Source of the DNA: Suillus spraguei
Lineage: Eukaryota > Basidiomycota > Agaricomycetes > Boletales > Suillaceae
DNA: 32,058 nt
Reading direction: 5' to 3'
Assembly (NCBI GenBank): GCA_016800925.1
Contig: JABCPU010000660.1
Location: 1 to 32,058 of the forward strand
Made by a program: the position numbers and the translations under genes. This document shows positions 17,976 to 30,748 of the stretch, piece by piece (position 1 is the stretch's first letter; the number at the start of each line of letters is the position of its first letter). Under the pieces are notes generated by a model that saw nothing but the letters and a program-made list of their open reading frames with translations, ran no database searches and was not told where the DNA came from.

Positions 17976-20900
17976 TCATTCCTGGAAGAGATCTCGAGCA
18001 AAATGGAAAAAATCTATAGTAGAACTGTTAATGCCGCATCTATAGATCTACGAGGGGTGAGAATAGTGCTCGTGCAACATAAAAAGTGATTGAAGCTCAC
18101 AAAATGCGAAGAAACCCAGCTCGAGAACAAAGCGCGCTGGTATGGCTCGGGAAGCCTCTCCAGGAGGGTATCCAGACCGACCTGCTTCACCAAGGTGGTG
18201 GGTATAGCGCGTCTCATTACACCTTTGCGGCTTGGAACATCCTCGAACAAGTCAGAATGTTCGAGCTTCGTGCGCAATTCGTTGAGGTTGATGGAGAGCT
18301 CGTCCGAAATCTGCGTCCGAGACTTGGCACCTTGGAGGCGAGCCTGCTCTTGCCAAATGCAGTGGAACTCTGCGGCAGCATTCTCGGTAATCTTGGCTTG
18401 AATGTCTTTAACGTAGTTTTGGTAGAAATCTGATGGCTTTCCGTCCTTGAAGACCATAAGGTCGAGGTATTCCTGGGTTGTAAGGGCGAGACCTGCAAGG
18501 ACTTCAAGCGAGGAGCTGGTCACACCGCCTGAAGCAGGGTCAACATCATCTAACAAGCGATAGCAAGGTAGTTTCACCCTTGTTTGCACTGGAGTCCTTA
18601 AACATGATGACCCTGCGTTTCTCCAAGAGCGACCGTGCCTGCTGAGTGAAGAACATATTCGCACCCTCGACGATGTACTTGAAGTGGGGTTTGCCTTCTG
18701 TATCCACCAAAGCAGCAACATTAGAGATGTTCACGGCTTCGGGACTGAATGATTGTCAGCTGGTGTTAGTGCAGGCGGTAATTAAACATACCGTCCACCG
18801 CAAGGCACAAAAAGATCTGCCTTGAAACGAAAGTGAGCGCCGTTCCTGAAATCGGTACCATCTAGAACGACTTCTCCGGCTAAACAAGGAATGTGTAAGA
18901 TAATATCGAACTTTAAGAAAGCTGAACGGACATGGTAGTTTGACATCTTGTTCCTCGATCTTGACGAGGTACCCATGCTTGCTTAATTGAGTCTTATTGA
19001 AGTGGGACACGGGTAACCGTAGTTTTGCAAGGCGGACAAGCTCTTTGCGGTTGATGCCTACAGGGTCAGCAAGAACACCACTGCCATCAATAACGGCAAC
19101 GGTCTTATCAGAACTCAAGAGTATCTCATCTACAAGGTGGTTAACGAACACTCCATGGGCACACCGCGTGTCACAACTCACTTGAACCAAGGTCTCCATC
19201 TACAAAATCTTGCATCAACGACAAGAAACCCCAGAAAAAGAAAACACAACATACCAGGACCGCCAGTCTGCACTTTTGTGATGTCCGTTTCCCTCAGTGC
19301 AAATTGCTTATAAATGCCGAGAACATATTGGCGAATAGACAACGACGTCATTCCATAAGTATCATGGGGAACACCGCCTAGAAGCTCAGCACTCTTGCCA
19401 GTTGTGAACGTTTTCCACCATGTTTCGGCTCCACGATTACGAGCATGCAATGCCGCCCAATCCATCATATCTGCTGTACCCTCTATACGAGATGTCGGTC
19501 ATCTCAACGAGTCATCGCAAACGGAACTTACCATCAGGCCCAAAAAACAACAACTCTTGCTTTCCATACAAGTCAACATGACGTTCATTAGTTCCTGAGC
19601 TGTGACTAGGGATAAGGAGGTCGATGATAGCCTAGAATGACAATCAATAAAGTTATGGGCTCATTTACGGTGCACGCTTACATCAATATACTTCTCGAAG
19701 CAGCATCTGGGCGGTGCTCCAAGACTGGGTGACGAATAAGAGAATCTCAGGGGAAAAGAGGAAATCACTCACGAAGGCAAAATAGTACCCTTGGCGCCTC
19801 CTTCCGGAATGTCCTTGTTCTTCAAAGATTGGGTGGCAGCTAATCCGTAATTCTCGTCGAACAGCATCCTCTTGTTGGTTATGTAGTTTCTATCGCCCGA
19901 GTGCTCAGCTGTAGAACCCCCTTCAAAAGAGGCAAACCTACTCCTCGTTTCTCGACGCGACTATACGAATACCGCCACGGGCAACATCCCTGAAGCGAAT
20001 GTGAAAGCCACGGAATTCGTTTCCGATGACGAGAAACAATCCGAAAAGGGGTGTTGGATATTCAACCTGGGGTAAAAATTTGGGGGCGAGACGGAATGAC
20101 AATGCGACCTTGGTTTGTTGATAGAAATTAGTCTTCAGGATGTGCCTTGAAGCAAGGTGAGCTCTCGGTTAATCAACTTTTTTTTGAATTTACTTGTTGA
20201 AAATGAGGAAGCTCTCAAGAACTTGTAGATCTTGCTTGTTCGAGACTGCACGTCTGATTTTGTCATGCAACTCAGAGTCGGACAAGGGTTGTGTTGTATG
20301 AAGGCGCTGGTACGAGAGAGTAGGACTGCATGTTGCTCGTCAAGGCCGCCCAATGCAAAATTGTTATACCTACCGCAGCTGTGATGTCTGGCCCGCAGCC
20401 GGATAGTGTACCATAGCGAAGTTGACATACAAGAGGCGGATCTATTGAAGAAATAGAAATATTCATACAGGGAGCCGAGCGAAACTGACAACGCACAATT
20501 TCTGAATATGTGTGGATAACTTGAGCGATGCTGTCGCGCGTGAAAGTTTCTTCTCTGAAGCGTCTCTTGATATCATCAAGTACTTCAGCGTGCGAGGGGT
20601 TTGATTCGTCCAAGATATTTTTAAGGTGATGGTACGCGGGACCCAGGCGGTTGCAAAAGTGTTGAGCAAAAACCCAGCCGCAATCTAATGAATGGTGAAC
20701 TTGGTTCCTGTCTAAATAATGTTGAACACACAAGCATAGGTCGCCTCTTGCACAGCATGTCTAGAGTTGACGGAATCACGAAAAAAGGGGTTGTCGGGAA
20801 GACAATAAAGCAGAGATGCCTCTTTCATCACCTGGAAAATGGAGTCCTCAATCGGCGCGCCGGTTGAGTTAGGCATCGGATTCAGGTATAGAGAGATGAT

Positions 20901-21942
20901 TGTGATCCCATTAGAGAACTGCTCCACATACTTTCGGGCCGAGTACAGCTGGTAAAAGTGATAGAGGTGCGATAGAGCACTGAAATGGGTGTAACCACCA
21001 TGTTGTTACATATGCTGGTCAAGTTGTCAACACACCTGAAGAACCGGGAAGTGCCGCCCATCCTGTATCCAATGACAAGACGCCTCTCACGAGTGCCTTC
21101 AACTTCATATACTTCCATTACAGGACCATAGCGGCTTTCAGCTTGCCACATGATCTTCTGGTAAACCTTAAGAGTATATGGGCTCACTCTCTCAAGGAAA
21201 GAAGCGTCGGAGACAGTACGGATATCGGTCCGTCCATCCGCCCGAGTTGTGGGTGGTGGGGAAGGAAAGTTGCACTTGGTAATGAAGTAACAGCGCAACT
21301 GTTTGGCTGCTGCTGATATGGATCCAGTGGACCGGTAAGTTTCAAGGCGGTAACATCCCGACGGGGTTGATTTGTCGAGGTATAAAGAGTCAATTCTGCA
21401 CCACAAACAGTATTGGTAGAGTCATTCGGAGCTATTAGATGTAAACATACCTCGATTCGCAAGTAGCACCAGGGCCCTCTGTAGAAGTTATGCCCGGCAA
21501 ACTGGTGTGAATGAAAGTCGCTCCATTTCCATTCTCGTCGATCTTCTCGAGGTCGATGACGAGCTTAGTGAAATCATGCTTTGTGAATGCAAGAATCTTG
21601 GCACCAAAGAGGGCAATGATGTGATTAGATATCACAAGGGGTGATTCATTTTGAAAGTAGGTATCATCGATGCCGAGTTGAAAGTAGAACCAGTCGACCT
21701 CGTTCCCGACCAGCTCGCGAGGAATGAATCCCTAACACTCTGTTAATATGACGCAATGCCCAATGAGGATTGACCTCAAGAGATACAGATTGCAGCACCT
21801 TGGTAGCGACATCGACTTTCACCTTAGCACGTTGTTCATCTTTGCCTTTGAATATGGGCGTGGTATACCCAGGCAGGTTCCTGATGCGCTGCAGGGAATC
21901 CTCGGTGCTTACATCGGGGTCATGTCCATTCAGGAGAGCCAT
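17976..21942 (-). CDS. GDH2: NAD-specific glutamate dehydrogenase
   Basis: Oxidatively deaminates glutamate to 2-oxoglutarate and ammonium using NAD+, the catabolic arm of nitrogen metabolism. The eighteen exons are: 21942-21799, 21731-21451, 21395-21036, 20979-20732, 20684-20497, 20441-20374, 20325-20194, 20145-19942, 19889-19773, 19724-19682, 19631-19532, 19482-19255, 19199-19182, 19129-18932, 18879-18792, 18744-18578, 18528-18101, 18047-17976. They total 3,084 nt (1,027 aa) with every junction in phase, matching the large fungal GDH. Motifs: LPGYTTPIFKGKDEQRAK near the N terminus, AQHFCNRLGPAY, VARGGIRIV, LFDENYGLAATQSLKNKDIP then EGGAKGTILPS (about residues 550-581), GAPPRCCFEKYIDAIIDLL, GPDEGTADMMDWAALHAR, GGPDGDLGSNE (dinucleotide-binding region), AVIDGSGVLADP, FVPCGGRPEAVNISN, and DFFHFARDL near the C terminus. 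The first in-frame ATG (21942) gives MALLNGHD. One intron uses GTCCGT as donor (18931). Exon 13 is only 18 nt. Confidence 0.95.
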
Positions 21943-22085
21943 GTTAGAGTCGCGTTGGATGCCTGAATCAGGATAAGGCAGGACGGCGTCGAGCACGTCG
22001 TTTAGCGATGATATATCTATGATCTACAGGAAGGTCGTGGCCAGCTGTCAGAAAGATGAATCGATGGATAATGAATGAAGCAGCG

Positions 22086-22093
22086 TATTTATA
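22086..22093 (-). promoter_or_regulatory. Probable TATA box of GDH2
   Basis: The minus strand reads TATAAATA about 145 bp upstream of the GDH2 ATG, with no ATG between it and the chosen start. Assigned by motif and position only. Confidence 0.5.
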
Positions 22094-22094
22094 C

Positions 22095-22822
22095 GGACGG
22101 CGTCTAGAATTTTGGGCGTTTTGACTCTACAACCGTCCACTATCATTTGCATAGCCAAAAACCATGTCTGCCACGACAGTACTGTCGCACATTCGCACCG
22201 GTTAAGGTTCGCAAACGCGTCACAGCTTGAGGTGGCATTGCGGCCTCAATTGCATCATCATTCAAATGCAGAATGGATGAATAGATTCATGCTCGGGGAG
22301 CCGTTGCTTATGCCACTTTATCCGCGGTGCAATAAATGGCCAACGCTACTTCCAAGCAGATGCGATCTGTGTTCCAGAAGTTCAAACGATGAAGCTGACT
22401 CCACTAGTAAACTCACACTAGTATCCTTAATGGTCAGTTCCACAAAGTGTTGAGTGCGCGGCGGAGGCGGGGATCTGTTCTTATCAGTCTCAAACAGTGA
22501 GCGTACAGCAACAGCTCTACAACATTAACAGAGATGCGGTCACGGGCGACACAGGACACGGCTGCGATCGGTAAGTTCTACGATTGAAGCGGTTCTAAGT
22601 AGGACTCACAAGTCATGTGGATAACTAAATTGATCGACCGCAATCTGCCACCAAACAAGTAAACTCGAACGAAATGTTGATATCATTTACTTACAAATAG
22701 GAACAACGTTTATACACAGTGCAAGCGATAGCAATGAGAACAAACACTTTGAACACGTCTTTTGCTTCTACATCCCTCGTGACATGATCATAATATCTCA
22801 TTGCGCCATTCCTCACTCCATG
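22095..22822. other. Intergenic stretch between GDH2 and the SDR gene
   Basis: The GDH2 upstream region and the 3' flank of the dehydrogenase gene. I see no gene or repeat in it. Confidence 0.5.
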
Positions 22823-24229
22823 TTAGTTAGCCAGCCCATCACGCACGTACTCTTCGAAGAGGGACTTCCAGTCCTTATGCCAACGACTCAGCGCAGGCCT
22901 CCCCTCGACAACATCCGCCGCACCCCACATGATGCGTAGCTGATCAAGTTGGTGGCGAGATTCGTTGTCAGGGCAGAGTATGTAAAACTCGCCAGCACGA
23001 ACGTGGTCGAGCATGAAAAGAACTGTCTCCTGGGCTGTCCAAGCGCCCGCCGGTTTCTCGCCACCGTTGTGGGCGCTCAGACCTGTGAAGGTCCACCCAG
23101 GGCTGTGAAAGCCACCGTGAGACTTCATGTGGATACATCCAAAAGAATCCGAGACAGCTCACATGAAGAGATGCGCGGTGACGTTGCACGCCGGACTTTC
23201 GCGAAGCTCGTGTGCGAGTCCTTCTGTCAAACTCTTTACTGCGGCCTTTGCAGCATTATATGCTGGGTTGCCACTGTACCACGCAGTATCGCGAATGGGA
23301 TATCATGATGAGTAATCTTGCCAATAATGATGCGTTGCCCGAAACTTACGGTGGATTGGTGATCCCTTGCTTGGATCCAGTGTTGATGACTACAGCTTGG
23401 TTCTCTTGGTGCAACATGGACTAAGAATAACATTACCGTCAGCGTCAATATATACGGTACACGCAGAGGGAAACACTCACTGGTACAAACGTTTGCTGCA
23501 CATTGACCACACTAAACGCTGTGAGTTAGACTATGCTCATGCTCCTATCAAACAGATGACAAACCCGAAAACATTGACATCAAATGTCTTCTTCCAGTTG
23601 TCCAGCATCTTCCAAGATTTGCTGTCGGGACCTATTGCGGCGTTGTTGAGGAGAACGGCGACCTGCCCATAATGATCAGATTAGGATGTTCGCCCGACGT
23701 AAAACGGGGTGAGATGAAATTAAATGGTGCAATTTGAAGTGGGAACAAGACTGTACAATGGAATAATCCACTCACCTCGCCCCATGCCTCATAGACTTTG
23801 TCGCGCAAACGCACGACGTCGTCGATGTTCGACACATTGGTCGGAATAACAAGCACATTAGCCTCTCCGACGATGGAAATAACCTCCTTGGCAGCAGAAG
23901 CCAAGATATCTTCTGCGACATCCGCCATAGCAATTTTCAGACCGAGCCTAGGTGCAATACAAATCACCAAAGCACCGAATGCAACAGTCAACACCGTCAG
24001 CGCAGACATATCACATCCGTGAGTATCTCGCCCCGGGGTCAAGAGCGACGGCACCCACGCACTTTGCCAATTCGACAGCAGCAGCTCTACCGATACCGCT
24101 CGCAGCGCCAGTGATGACTGCTACTCTACCAGCATGGAAGACTGGGTGAACTTCGTTATCCAGGGGTGACATGGCCTCGAATCGTCTATTGGAGGGAATA
24201 AAAGGTGATGGGCCACGATCAAGAGGCAT
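22823..24229 (-). CDS. Short-chain dehydrogenase/reductase, intact
   Basis: A classical SDR, an NAD(P)-dependent oxidoreductase of unknown substrate. Seven exons, 24229-24063, 23947-23776, 23662-23565, 23511-23481, 23420-23350, 23273-23163 and 23102-22823, join in phase to 930 nt (309 aa). Visible features: cofactor motif TGAASGIG (about residues 40-47), acidic AMADVAED after the second strand, LLNNAA, active-site Ser in VINTGSKQG, and catalytic YNAAK followed by AVKSLTEGLAHELR. A C-terminal PGWTFTGLS, GAWTAQETV and FYILCPDNE characterise a fungal subgroup I recall from basidiomycete genomes. A second in-frame Met 18 codons downstream (MSPLDNEV) is an alternative start. No signal peptide or membrane segment is seen. 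The substrate cannot be inferred from the neighbours. Confidence 0.9.
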
Positions 24230-25846
24230 GTCTAGCGGTCGGTACGATTTCTTAGAAATAACTGGGGATTGATTGGTGGTTATTATCAGAGAAAAACAGT
24301 CGAGTATATGTCATGGACAGTCAGTGGCTGTTGTGCATAGCAAAAGTTTAAATATAACCCACAAAATACAATTAAGTGGCTCTGGTAGACTCGCTGGACT
24401 GGCGAGCGTTATTTTGTCGAGCAGTCAAAAGAAATAACTAGGACTCATACGATGTTTAGGACAAGTTTACGATGTTTATATACCATGAGAAGCTTAACCG
24501 ACAATCCAAGAGGCATCACCCGGATTATCAGTCCGGACTCCGAAACAAAAGTACACCGTTCAAAAAATTACTCGCCTAAAATAACATAAAATAAAATAAA
24601 TAATTCAAGGTGGGATTGCCCATGCATGTAAAGTAAATAGTGTCGACTAAACTAGTCCCTCGGATTAGTAACGTAGGAAGGACATATGTATGCCAAGCCG
24701 CAACGTGGTCTCCAACGTGATGTTAGAACTTGGAATCGCTCTAGCCTTGGTGGTATAATATTATTGTGGCCTGCGGTGCGTTTCCCTGACCTACTGGCTG
24801 CCAGCAACTCTCCTCGGAGTCCTCGCTGACGACACGTTTGTCGAATCGTTGTAGCTCCCGTTTCATCCAGGCTATTAAACCCCATAGTCTTTTGGGCCCC
24901 AGTGCGGACTGGGAAGGAAGATAGTCTGCAGAGTCCAGACAGCGTTTCAACCTCGTTTAAGTAAGTTGAAACCTACAGGTAAATGATAGTCAGATGCTTG
25001 GATATAGTCAGGGGCCATGAATGGTAGACCATCTAAACTCATCTCGATTCTCGACCCTACTAGTACTTCCCTGACCAGACTTCCAGAATTTCCAAAAGGA
25101 AGAGTGCCCCACTGGGACCCGAGTCGCACGAACTTCACCCCGCAAATGTTAATTCCAGGAATATTTATTCTGAAATGCTGTAAGGATCAGTTCCTGGCCA
25201 CCGCCGAGCGCTGAACAGCTGAACTTGAACGGTTCAATGAACGTTAGAAGGCATTCAGACAGCAGAAATTTGGCTTCCCAACCTCACCTCGAACGCGCAA
25301 GTGGCTCCCAGTATAAGCGATCCTAAGGCAAGTCGGACTTACTAATTGTCCCTGACACTGTGGCTGTACTTAACTGCGAGTTAGCATAATTATTTGAACG
25401 TTAACATTAACAAAATTGCTTATACGTCTTATCGTGCGGTCTCGGAGTAAATATGACGCAAAAAGCACACAATGTCGTGCGTTGACTAAACTCCAAATAG
25501 TATTATGAGAAGGCCAAGACTTGCATAACGCATGCTGATCCTTGAATAACTGAGATAATAATGCCAGAGGCCGCAGATACAGTGCGCCCCAAGTTAGACC
25601 AGGTATCGCATGAACCAGCGGACCATTGATTGTGCGCAAGTACGTACAGGATAACTACAGTAACGAGAAAGCATAACGACTAGCCAATTTCCCTCCATAT
25701 ATGAGCGGTAGGCCATTTGTAAACCGAAATTGAGTCGACACATACAAAACAATGGAATCATAATCAAGTCATCAGCGAAGATTTAACCAACCGGGGTATT
25801 ATGCCTTGATCTGCCCCGGCAGATACATACTCCCAAAATATCCATT
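24230..25846. other. Intergenic stretch, 1.6 kb
   Basis: No gene recognised. Open frames at 24652-24950 and 25370-25639 lack motifs and intron logic. An AT-rich run of AAATAAAATAAATAA type lies near 24585-24605. It would include the 5' region of the SDR gene and the 3' UTR of the SAM-domain gene. Confidence 0.5.
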
Positions 25847-27891
25847 TTAAGACTCTTCTCCACCTGAGTTATTGGAAGAACCAGCAGGAGCCTCAATGCC
25901 CATCTTCTTCCGGACAGTCTCGAATGTCTTCAACATCTTCCTCCTTGCGCCGAGAGCGGCAACACCTTTGGCCTCCAGGCCCGCCTCATCGAGCACGACC
26001 ATGTCTTGCCACTTCATCTTCTCAAAGTTGGGAGTATACTTGTGTAGTCTCAGGCTCCTGAGCCAAGCCGGGATATCGTGAAGTAATGCGGGATCAACGT
26101 CTTCCTCATCCTTCTTCGTTGCACTACCCGCGCTATTTCCACCAGAAGAACCGGTCTTCGGGAGCCCAGGGATCGTCCTCCTCCACGGCTCCTGTTGTTA
26201 TTGTTGCCGTTGCTGCTCTGCTGCATAGCAGCAGCTTGTTGAATACCTAGCCAGTTCTGCGGGAATCCAGCAGCCATTTGTGCCGCAAGAAGCTGCGCCT
26301 CGGGGGTCATTGAATTCATCCCCATAGCGCTCATCTGAGCTTGTAGGTTCAACATGTTCATCTGCATGGGGTTCATACCCGCCAATAACCCTGCGCTTGG
26401 CATGCCCATCCCAAGTCCGGGGCTACCAAGTCCACCGATGTTGAAACCATTCATGCCCAGCCCGTTCAAGGGACCGTTCACGTCTTCCCCACCGAACCTG
26501 TTCGACTGAGGCAAAGCAGGACTCCTACTGCTGTTCCAGTTGCCTGGTTGTTGGCCAAGGTTAAGCTGTGCGTTGTTGGCGTTGGAACCCTGGCTAACGT
26601 TCCGACGCTGACCGGATGGCTGCTGAGAAACGAGATTTCCCTCATTATCATATATATTGTTGTTTGCTTGTACGTTGTTCTCGGGAGCAGGGCGTTTGCA
26701 CCTGCATTGCCCCTCGACGGCCGACGGAAGGACTTCGGATCAGCCATGAGGGGAACACGTGCACCAGGATTCCAGTCACTAAGCTTGGCGGCTGCCACGT
26801 CGAGATGGGAATGTGTGTCCTTAGAGAACATAGGCATCAAGGGTTATTGACGTTGCTAGCCCAGCTATCGCCGACCATGGGGGACAACGCCTCAATTCCA
26901 CTACGAGGCGTTCCAAGAGAGCCACTAAACTCAGTGCTTTTGGGCCTTGAGCTGTTGCTGACAGACGGAACTACGATCTCCTGTGCAGGAGAATTGATAT
27001 TCTGCTCTGCGACTTGACTGAGTGCGGATCCCCATGAGGTGCGTGGGTCACTGCCACCGGACGCAAGAATGGGTGCGGAAATCCTGTGTGCTGCATTGCT
27101 TGCCTTTAGCTTAGCGCGTTGATGGGCGAGAGTAGCGGCTGCGTCGTTGCTAGATCCCATTGCAGCTGAGTCTGGGAAAGAAACCCAGAAGAAGTGGTAT
27201 CGAGTGCAAGGGACTGTCTGTTCTGACTGCCGCTGAATACGCGAGGAGAGGCAGGCATAGGCGACTTGAGTGCGGGGCTCTTTAACGTCATCTGGGCCAA
27301 TTTGGCTTCCATCTGACTCTGCATCGAACCTGCATCTCGAAATTAGATTCGTGAGGCAATGAGTATTGACCAAGAATACTTACCACCAATAGCAGGGCTC
27401 AAGAGAGCAGTCATCGGATCTGATCTCGCCATCTGCTGCAAAACGGTGATGAAAAATCGAATTTGGACTTGGGTAGATTGCTGAAGAAGACTGTAAAGAG
27501 CGGCAGTGCGCTCTGCCTCAGAAAGAACTTTGAACCCTTCAAAAAACACGTTAATTTATGACGGACCAAAATAAGACAAGGCGCTTACATTGCTCGATGG
27601 CACTTAATTCTTCTTTGAAATTTCCAGGGATGCAGCAGCCATCTCCTCAAGAGTCTCTTCGTAGTTTTGGAGGTTCTCGAACCATTGGTCAATTGCCTCT
27701 GATTCTGGGGTTTGAAACATGGTCGCGCTACCGAGTAGTTCGCTTGTAGGGCGAGCACTGCCTCCTCCACCAGGACGAGGGGAAGCTGGTGCTAGAGTTT
27801 GACGAGGGCCCATGGAAGCACGAGCAGAGCGAACGTGATCAGCATTGAGAGGGGAAGGTGAAGGACTGGAAGGAGGACGAAGAGTAGACAT
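25847..27891 (-). CDS. VTS1: Vts1/Smaug-type SAM-domain RNA-binding protein, frame broken as given
   Basis: A post-transcriptional regulator. Vts1/Smaug proteins bind stem-loops in mRNAs through a SAM domain and recruit deadenylation machinery. Exons are 27891-27589, 27536-27384 and 27329-25847, with introns of 52 and 54 nt. The conserved N-terminal region includes [30 protein letters not shown] and [16 protein letters not shown], followed by [21 protein letters not shown] low-complexity N/Q/G/M-rich middle follows ([16 protein letters not shown] and similar). The C-terminal SAM domain starts [21 protein letters not shown] and continues [20 protein letters not shown]. Conserved coding sequence changes frame five times, near 27618-27620, 27174-27176, 26841-26843, 26690-26692 and 26187-26188. 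Each change is what loss of one base from an A or C run would give, and five added bases make the three exons sum exactly in phase (about 647 aa). This may be assembly error or real decay. Confidence 0.85.
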
Positions 27892-30748
27892 GGGTGCTAT
27901 TGGCGACCGGAAGGAACGATGATATTGAAACTAGAGGATGAAATTTGAAATGCAACGCTCGTGAAGATCCGCTAGCGGTAAAAATGTATGAAGAATTGAT
28001 GTCACTGGACACGTTTTTGCAAGATATAGGAAGGGGTAGATATGTGTTCCTAATCCTCGAGGACACGATGAGATTTTAGAAAGACGGGAGTAGATATGAG
28101 ATTGAGATGGCTCTTCGATGACAGCCAAATCTCTTTAGAAGGTGCCCGGACGTCGAGTCTTAGGACTATATGCTAGAATCAAAAGCACGATTGCAAAGTC
28201 TGCTGAGCAAAACTGATGATAATGCGACCGTTGCGTTGCGCTGCTTTGGGTCTAGACGAGACCAGCGGAGCCTGCCGGTCTAGCGAAAGTCAAAGCCTGC
28301 TAGACGATTGCGAAGGACCAGAATGACAGGAATTCAAAATACCTGCGGGCGACGAACAAGAACGATGTTGAACAGCGTTGAATAGCCTGCTGCTGTGTCA
28401 CCTCCAAACGTTGTCTTCCCCTTTTGGAAAGCTCCCGTTGCCGACTGATGCCGAACATCCCGGTCCGACGGATTCGTTCACTCGCTTGGTCGGCGGCAAC
28501 CTGACTGCAGGAATGTTGCAACATTCTTGCTGGCGGGATAATGTGCCACCGACAGTACTACTGATTGATCCTATCAGTGATAATATTTGATACACCAATC
28601 AAGAATACTTTACAATTTCAATGGAGGGAGAGAACGTACGGTAATTCATAGGAGACGTTCAGTCTGGGAGTCAACTAAGACACGCTCTCAAGTAACACAC
28701 GATGTCGTGTAACCCAAATTTTTCTCAAGGGCATCTTAAGTATTTGCATACTAGCAAGTCTCGCGGTTTTCATGCTATGCGAAAATCAGTATGCTTATTT
28801 TCTCAGTCATCCTACAGTCGAGTTGCAAAGCAGTCAAATAATCTCCGAGTCCCCGTTTTCTCTCGCGTTAAGTCTACCTGATACCATTAATGTTCTACCA
28901 GTTTCTTTTTGTGACGACATAGTCAATCTTTTAGCCTGTCTTCCCCTGATTTAAACAGGGTGAAGAAACGCGCTTGCTATCATATTATTTTCCAGGTGCG
29001 GTTGTCGGCACCCATAGCGAGTACTGCACGTAAATCGATCAGTTTGAGCGACTGCCTAGTACAGTTATCAGGTATGATTTTGTGTTGAAGTACTCCGCAT
29101 AGGATCCGTGTCAAGGAGTCCGATCTACGGCTTCGATAATCATTTCAGTAGCAAGACACGGTTTGAATCTTGCAGATGCGGAGAATATCACTCATATAGG
29201 TTCAACGCTGCTCCGATCCCGGAAGTAAGTACTAGTAACATGTGACCATAGTAGTTTTTGTGCGGTTGTATAGGCTTCGGAGACCAATTTGCCAGGTGGA
29301 CAAGTTAAACTCGTTCCGTATTCTATAAATACGTGAATCATTAACGGACAACGTGTCAAGCACCTGTGGAGGGCACATAATACCACAGATATTACATATT
29401 AAAACTTGTCGCACGGTCCGATAACTGGGTTAAACGTTGGTATTATAGCTGAGTCTCGTATTGGGGAAGGAGTGTCACAAGACCATCCCATAAAAACCAC
29501 CGCAAGGGAAATCGTGTAGTGCTGTTGCAGATTTGGTAATTTTAAAGATCATCTACCATTCAATCTTGAGCACCCTGCGCAATAATTTCGGCTGCAGGAG
29601 CAGAGGCTCTTCCTATCGTGGTACACTACACCCAATAAACAGATAAAAGCCTCACAATTCAGCGGTTGGTGCCTGCATCCGAAAATTCCCTACATTGGCA
29701 GCTGTATACCGGCATGATACGAGCATTCAACGTCAACGCAGATAAAGGAATGGGAACGGGCTGACGGTATAGGACGCGATCCCAAGCAAGTCCGGGGATA
29801 GGGGAGGTGCGGCGTAGCTTACTGACTATTAAAGAAAAGGGCCGGCTTCTGACTGAGACGGCGAATGGGCTTCTTTTATGCATGATGTCCTTTAATTGTA
29901 ATAATTGGGTTGGGCAAGAAAAAGATTGGCACCATGGGACTGCACAGAGTAAAGTGAGCAGCCTGCAGCACTTTATACGTACCAGCGAGCCCGACAAACT
30001 GGCTCCATGGTAAATTTTGAGTATTTTAAGCTTGAACACACTGTAACCCGCACACGTACTGGCTGTATGTAGTGTATTCCAGACCGGTTGAAGGGCTCTG
30101 CTGACAAAATGTGAGTAAATACACACGTATGATCCCTACTTATGATTTTGATAGGGAGCTTTTTTGAACGACCCCACGATGTCACGTCGTACGGCCGACT
30201 TAGTTCAAAAGCTTTTGTACATGTAGGTTTGAAAAGTGCCCTCGTGACTGGGGATGGGGTAACCAAATTAGACATATCATTACAGAGCCCGGTATCAAGT
30301 TTGAGAACTCACGCACCCATCGGATCCATGATGCGGGGCTGAGGTCATAGTTATTGGGTCTAAATTTAGAGCCTGGATTCGGTACATGATGGTTTACCGA
30401 ACTTTCCAGATAAAGCGCGTGCGGATGTTGCCTTATTGTGCAAGATTTATTGAGGCCCTAATCGAAAATTGCATAGTCGATCAGCGACATTGGCTTCGCG
30501 TCTCGCTGTTTTAGAGAGCATTCGATAGCATGACATTAAGTATGAAATTGATGATAGGACAATAGTATCAAACAGTCCCCCTTAGCGCAGATGGGGAAAA
30601 AAATGAGGAATCATGAAAGCTGCGGATAAGGGTATTTGTGTTGATAGCTAGAGGACAGAAAGACAGATTAACAAATATAAAGATGATCGGTGGTCCGTTC
30701 GTGTGAGCCAACCCGTTGCATTATTTGTAGACCAAGTGCCCAATCAAA
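27892..30748. other. Intergenic stretch, 2.9 kb
   Basis: I see no recognisable gene, repeat family or RNA gene. Several 60-155-codon open frames occur on both strands (for example 29659-30126 minus) but show no domain, no splice-consistent extension and no repeat relationship. The left end contains the 5' region of the SAM-domain gene. An 8-bp inverted pair CTCCGCAT/ATGCGGAG at 29094-29101 and 29175-29182 was examined as a possible tRNA and rejected. Confidence 0.45.

Noticed and set aside
19890..19941. Apparent stop/frameshift in GDH2 after VARGGIRIVASRNE
   Set aside because: Explained by a 52-nt intron (GTAGGT..GATAG, 19941-19890) that restores SRNEENYITNKR in phase with the family.
24652..25639. 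Several 60-90-codon open frames in the SDR to VTS1 interval
   Set aside because: No motifs and no shared frame across plausible introns; likely chance frames.
29094..29182. Possible tRNA: 8-bp stem CTCCGCAT/ATGCGGAG with an internal GGTTTGAATC
   Set aside because: The inner arms do not form D, anticodon and T stems; the apparent T-loop pairs as GCAAGA/TCTTGC with an 11-nt loop.
29659..30126. 155-codon open frame on the minus strand
   Set aside because: No recognised motif, no splice-consistent extension; kept only as unassigned sequence.
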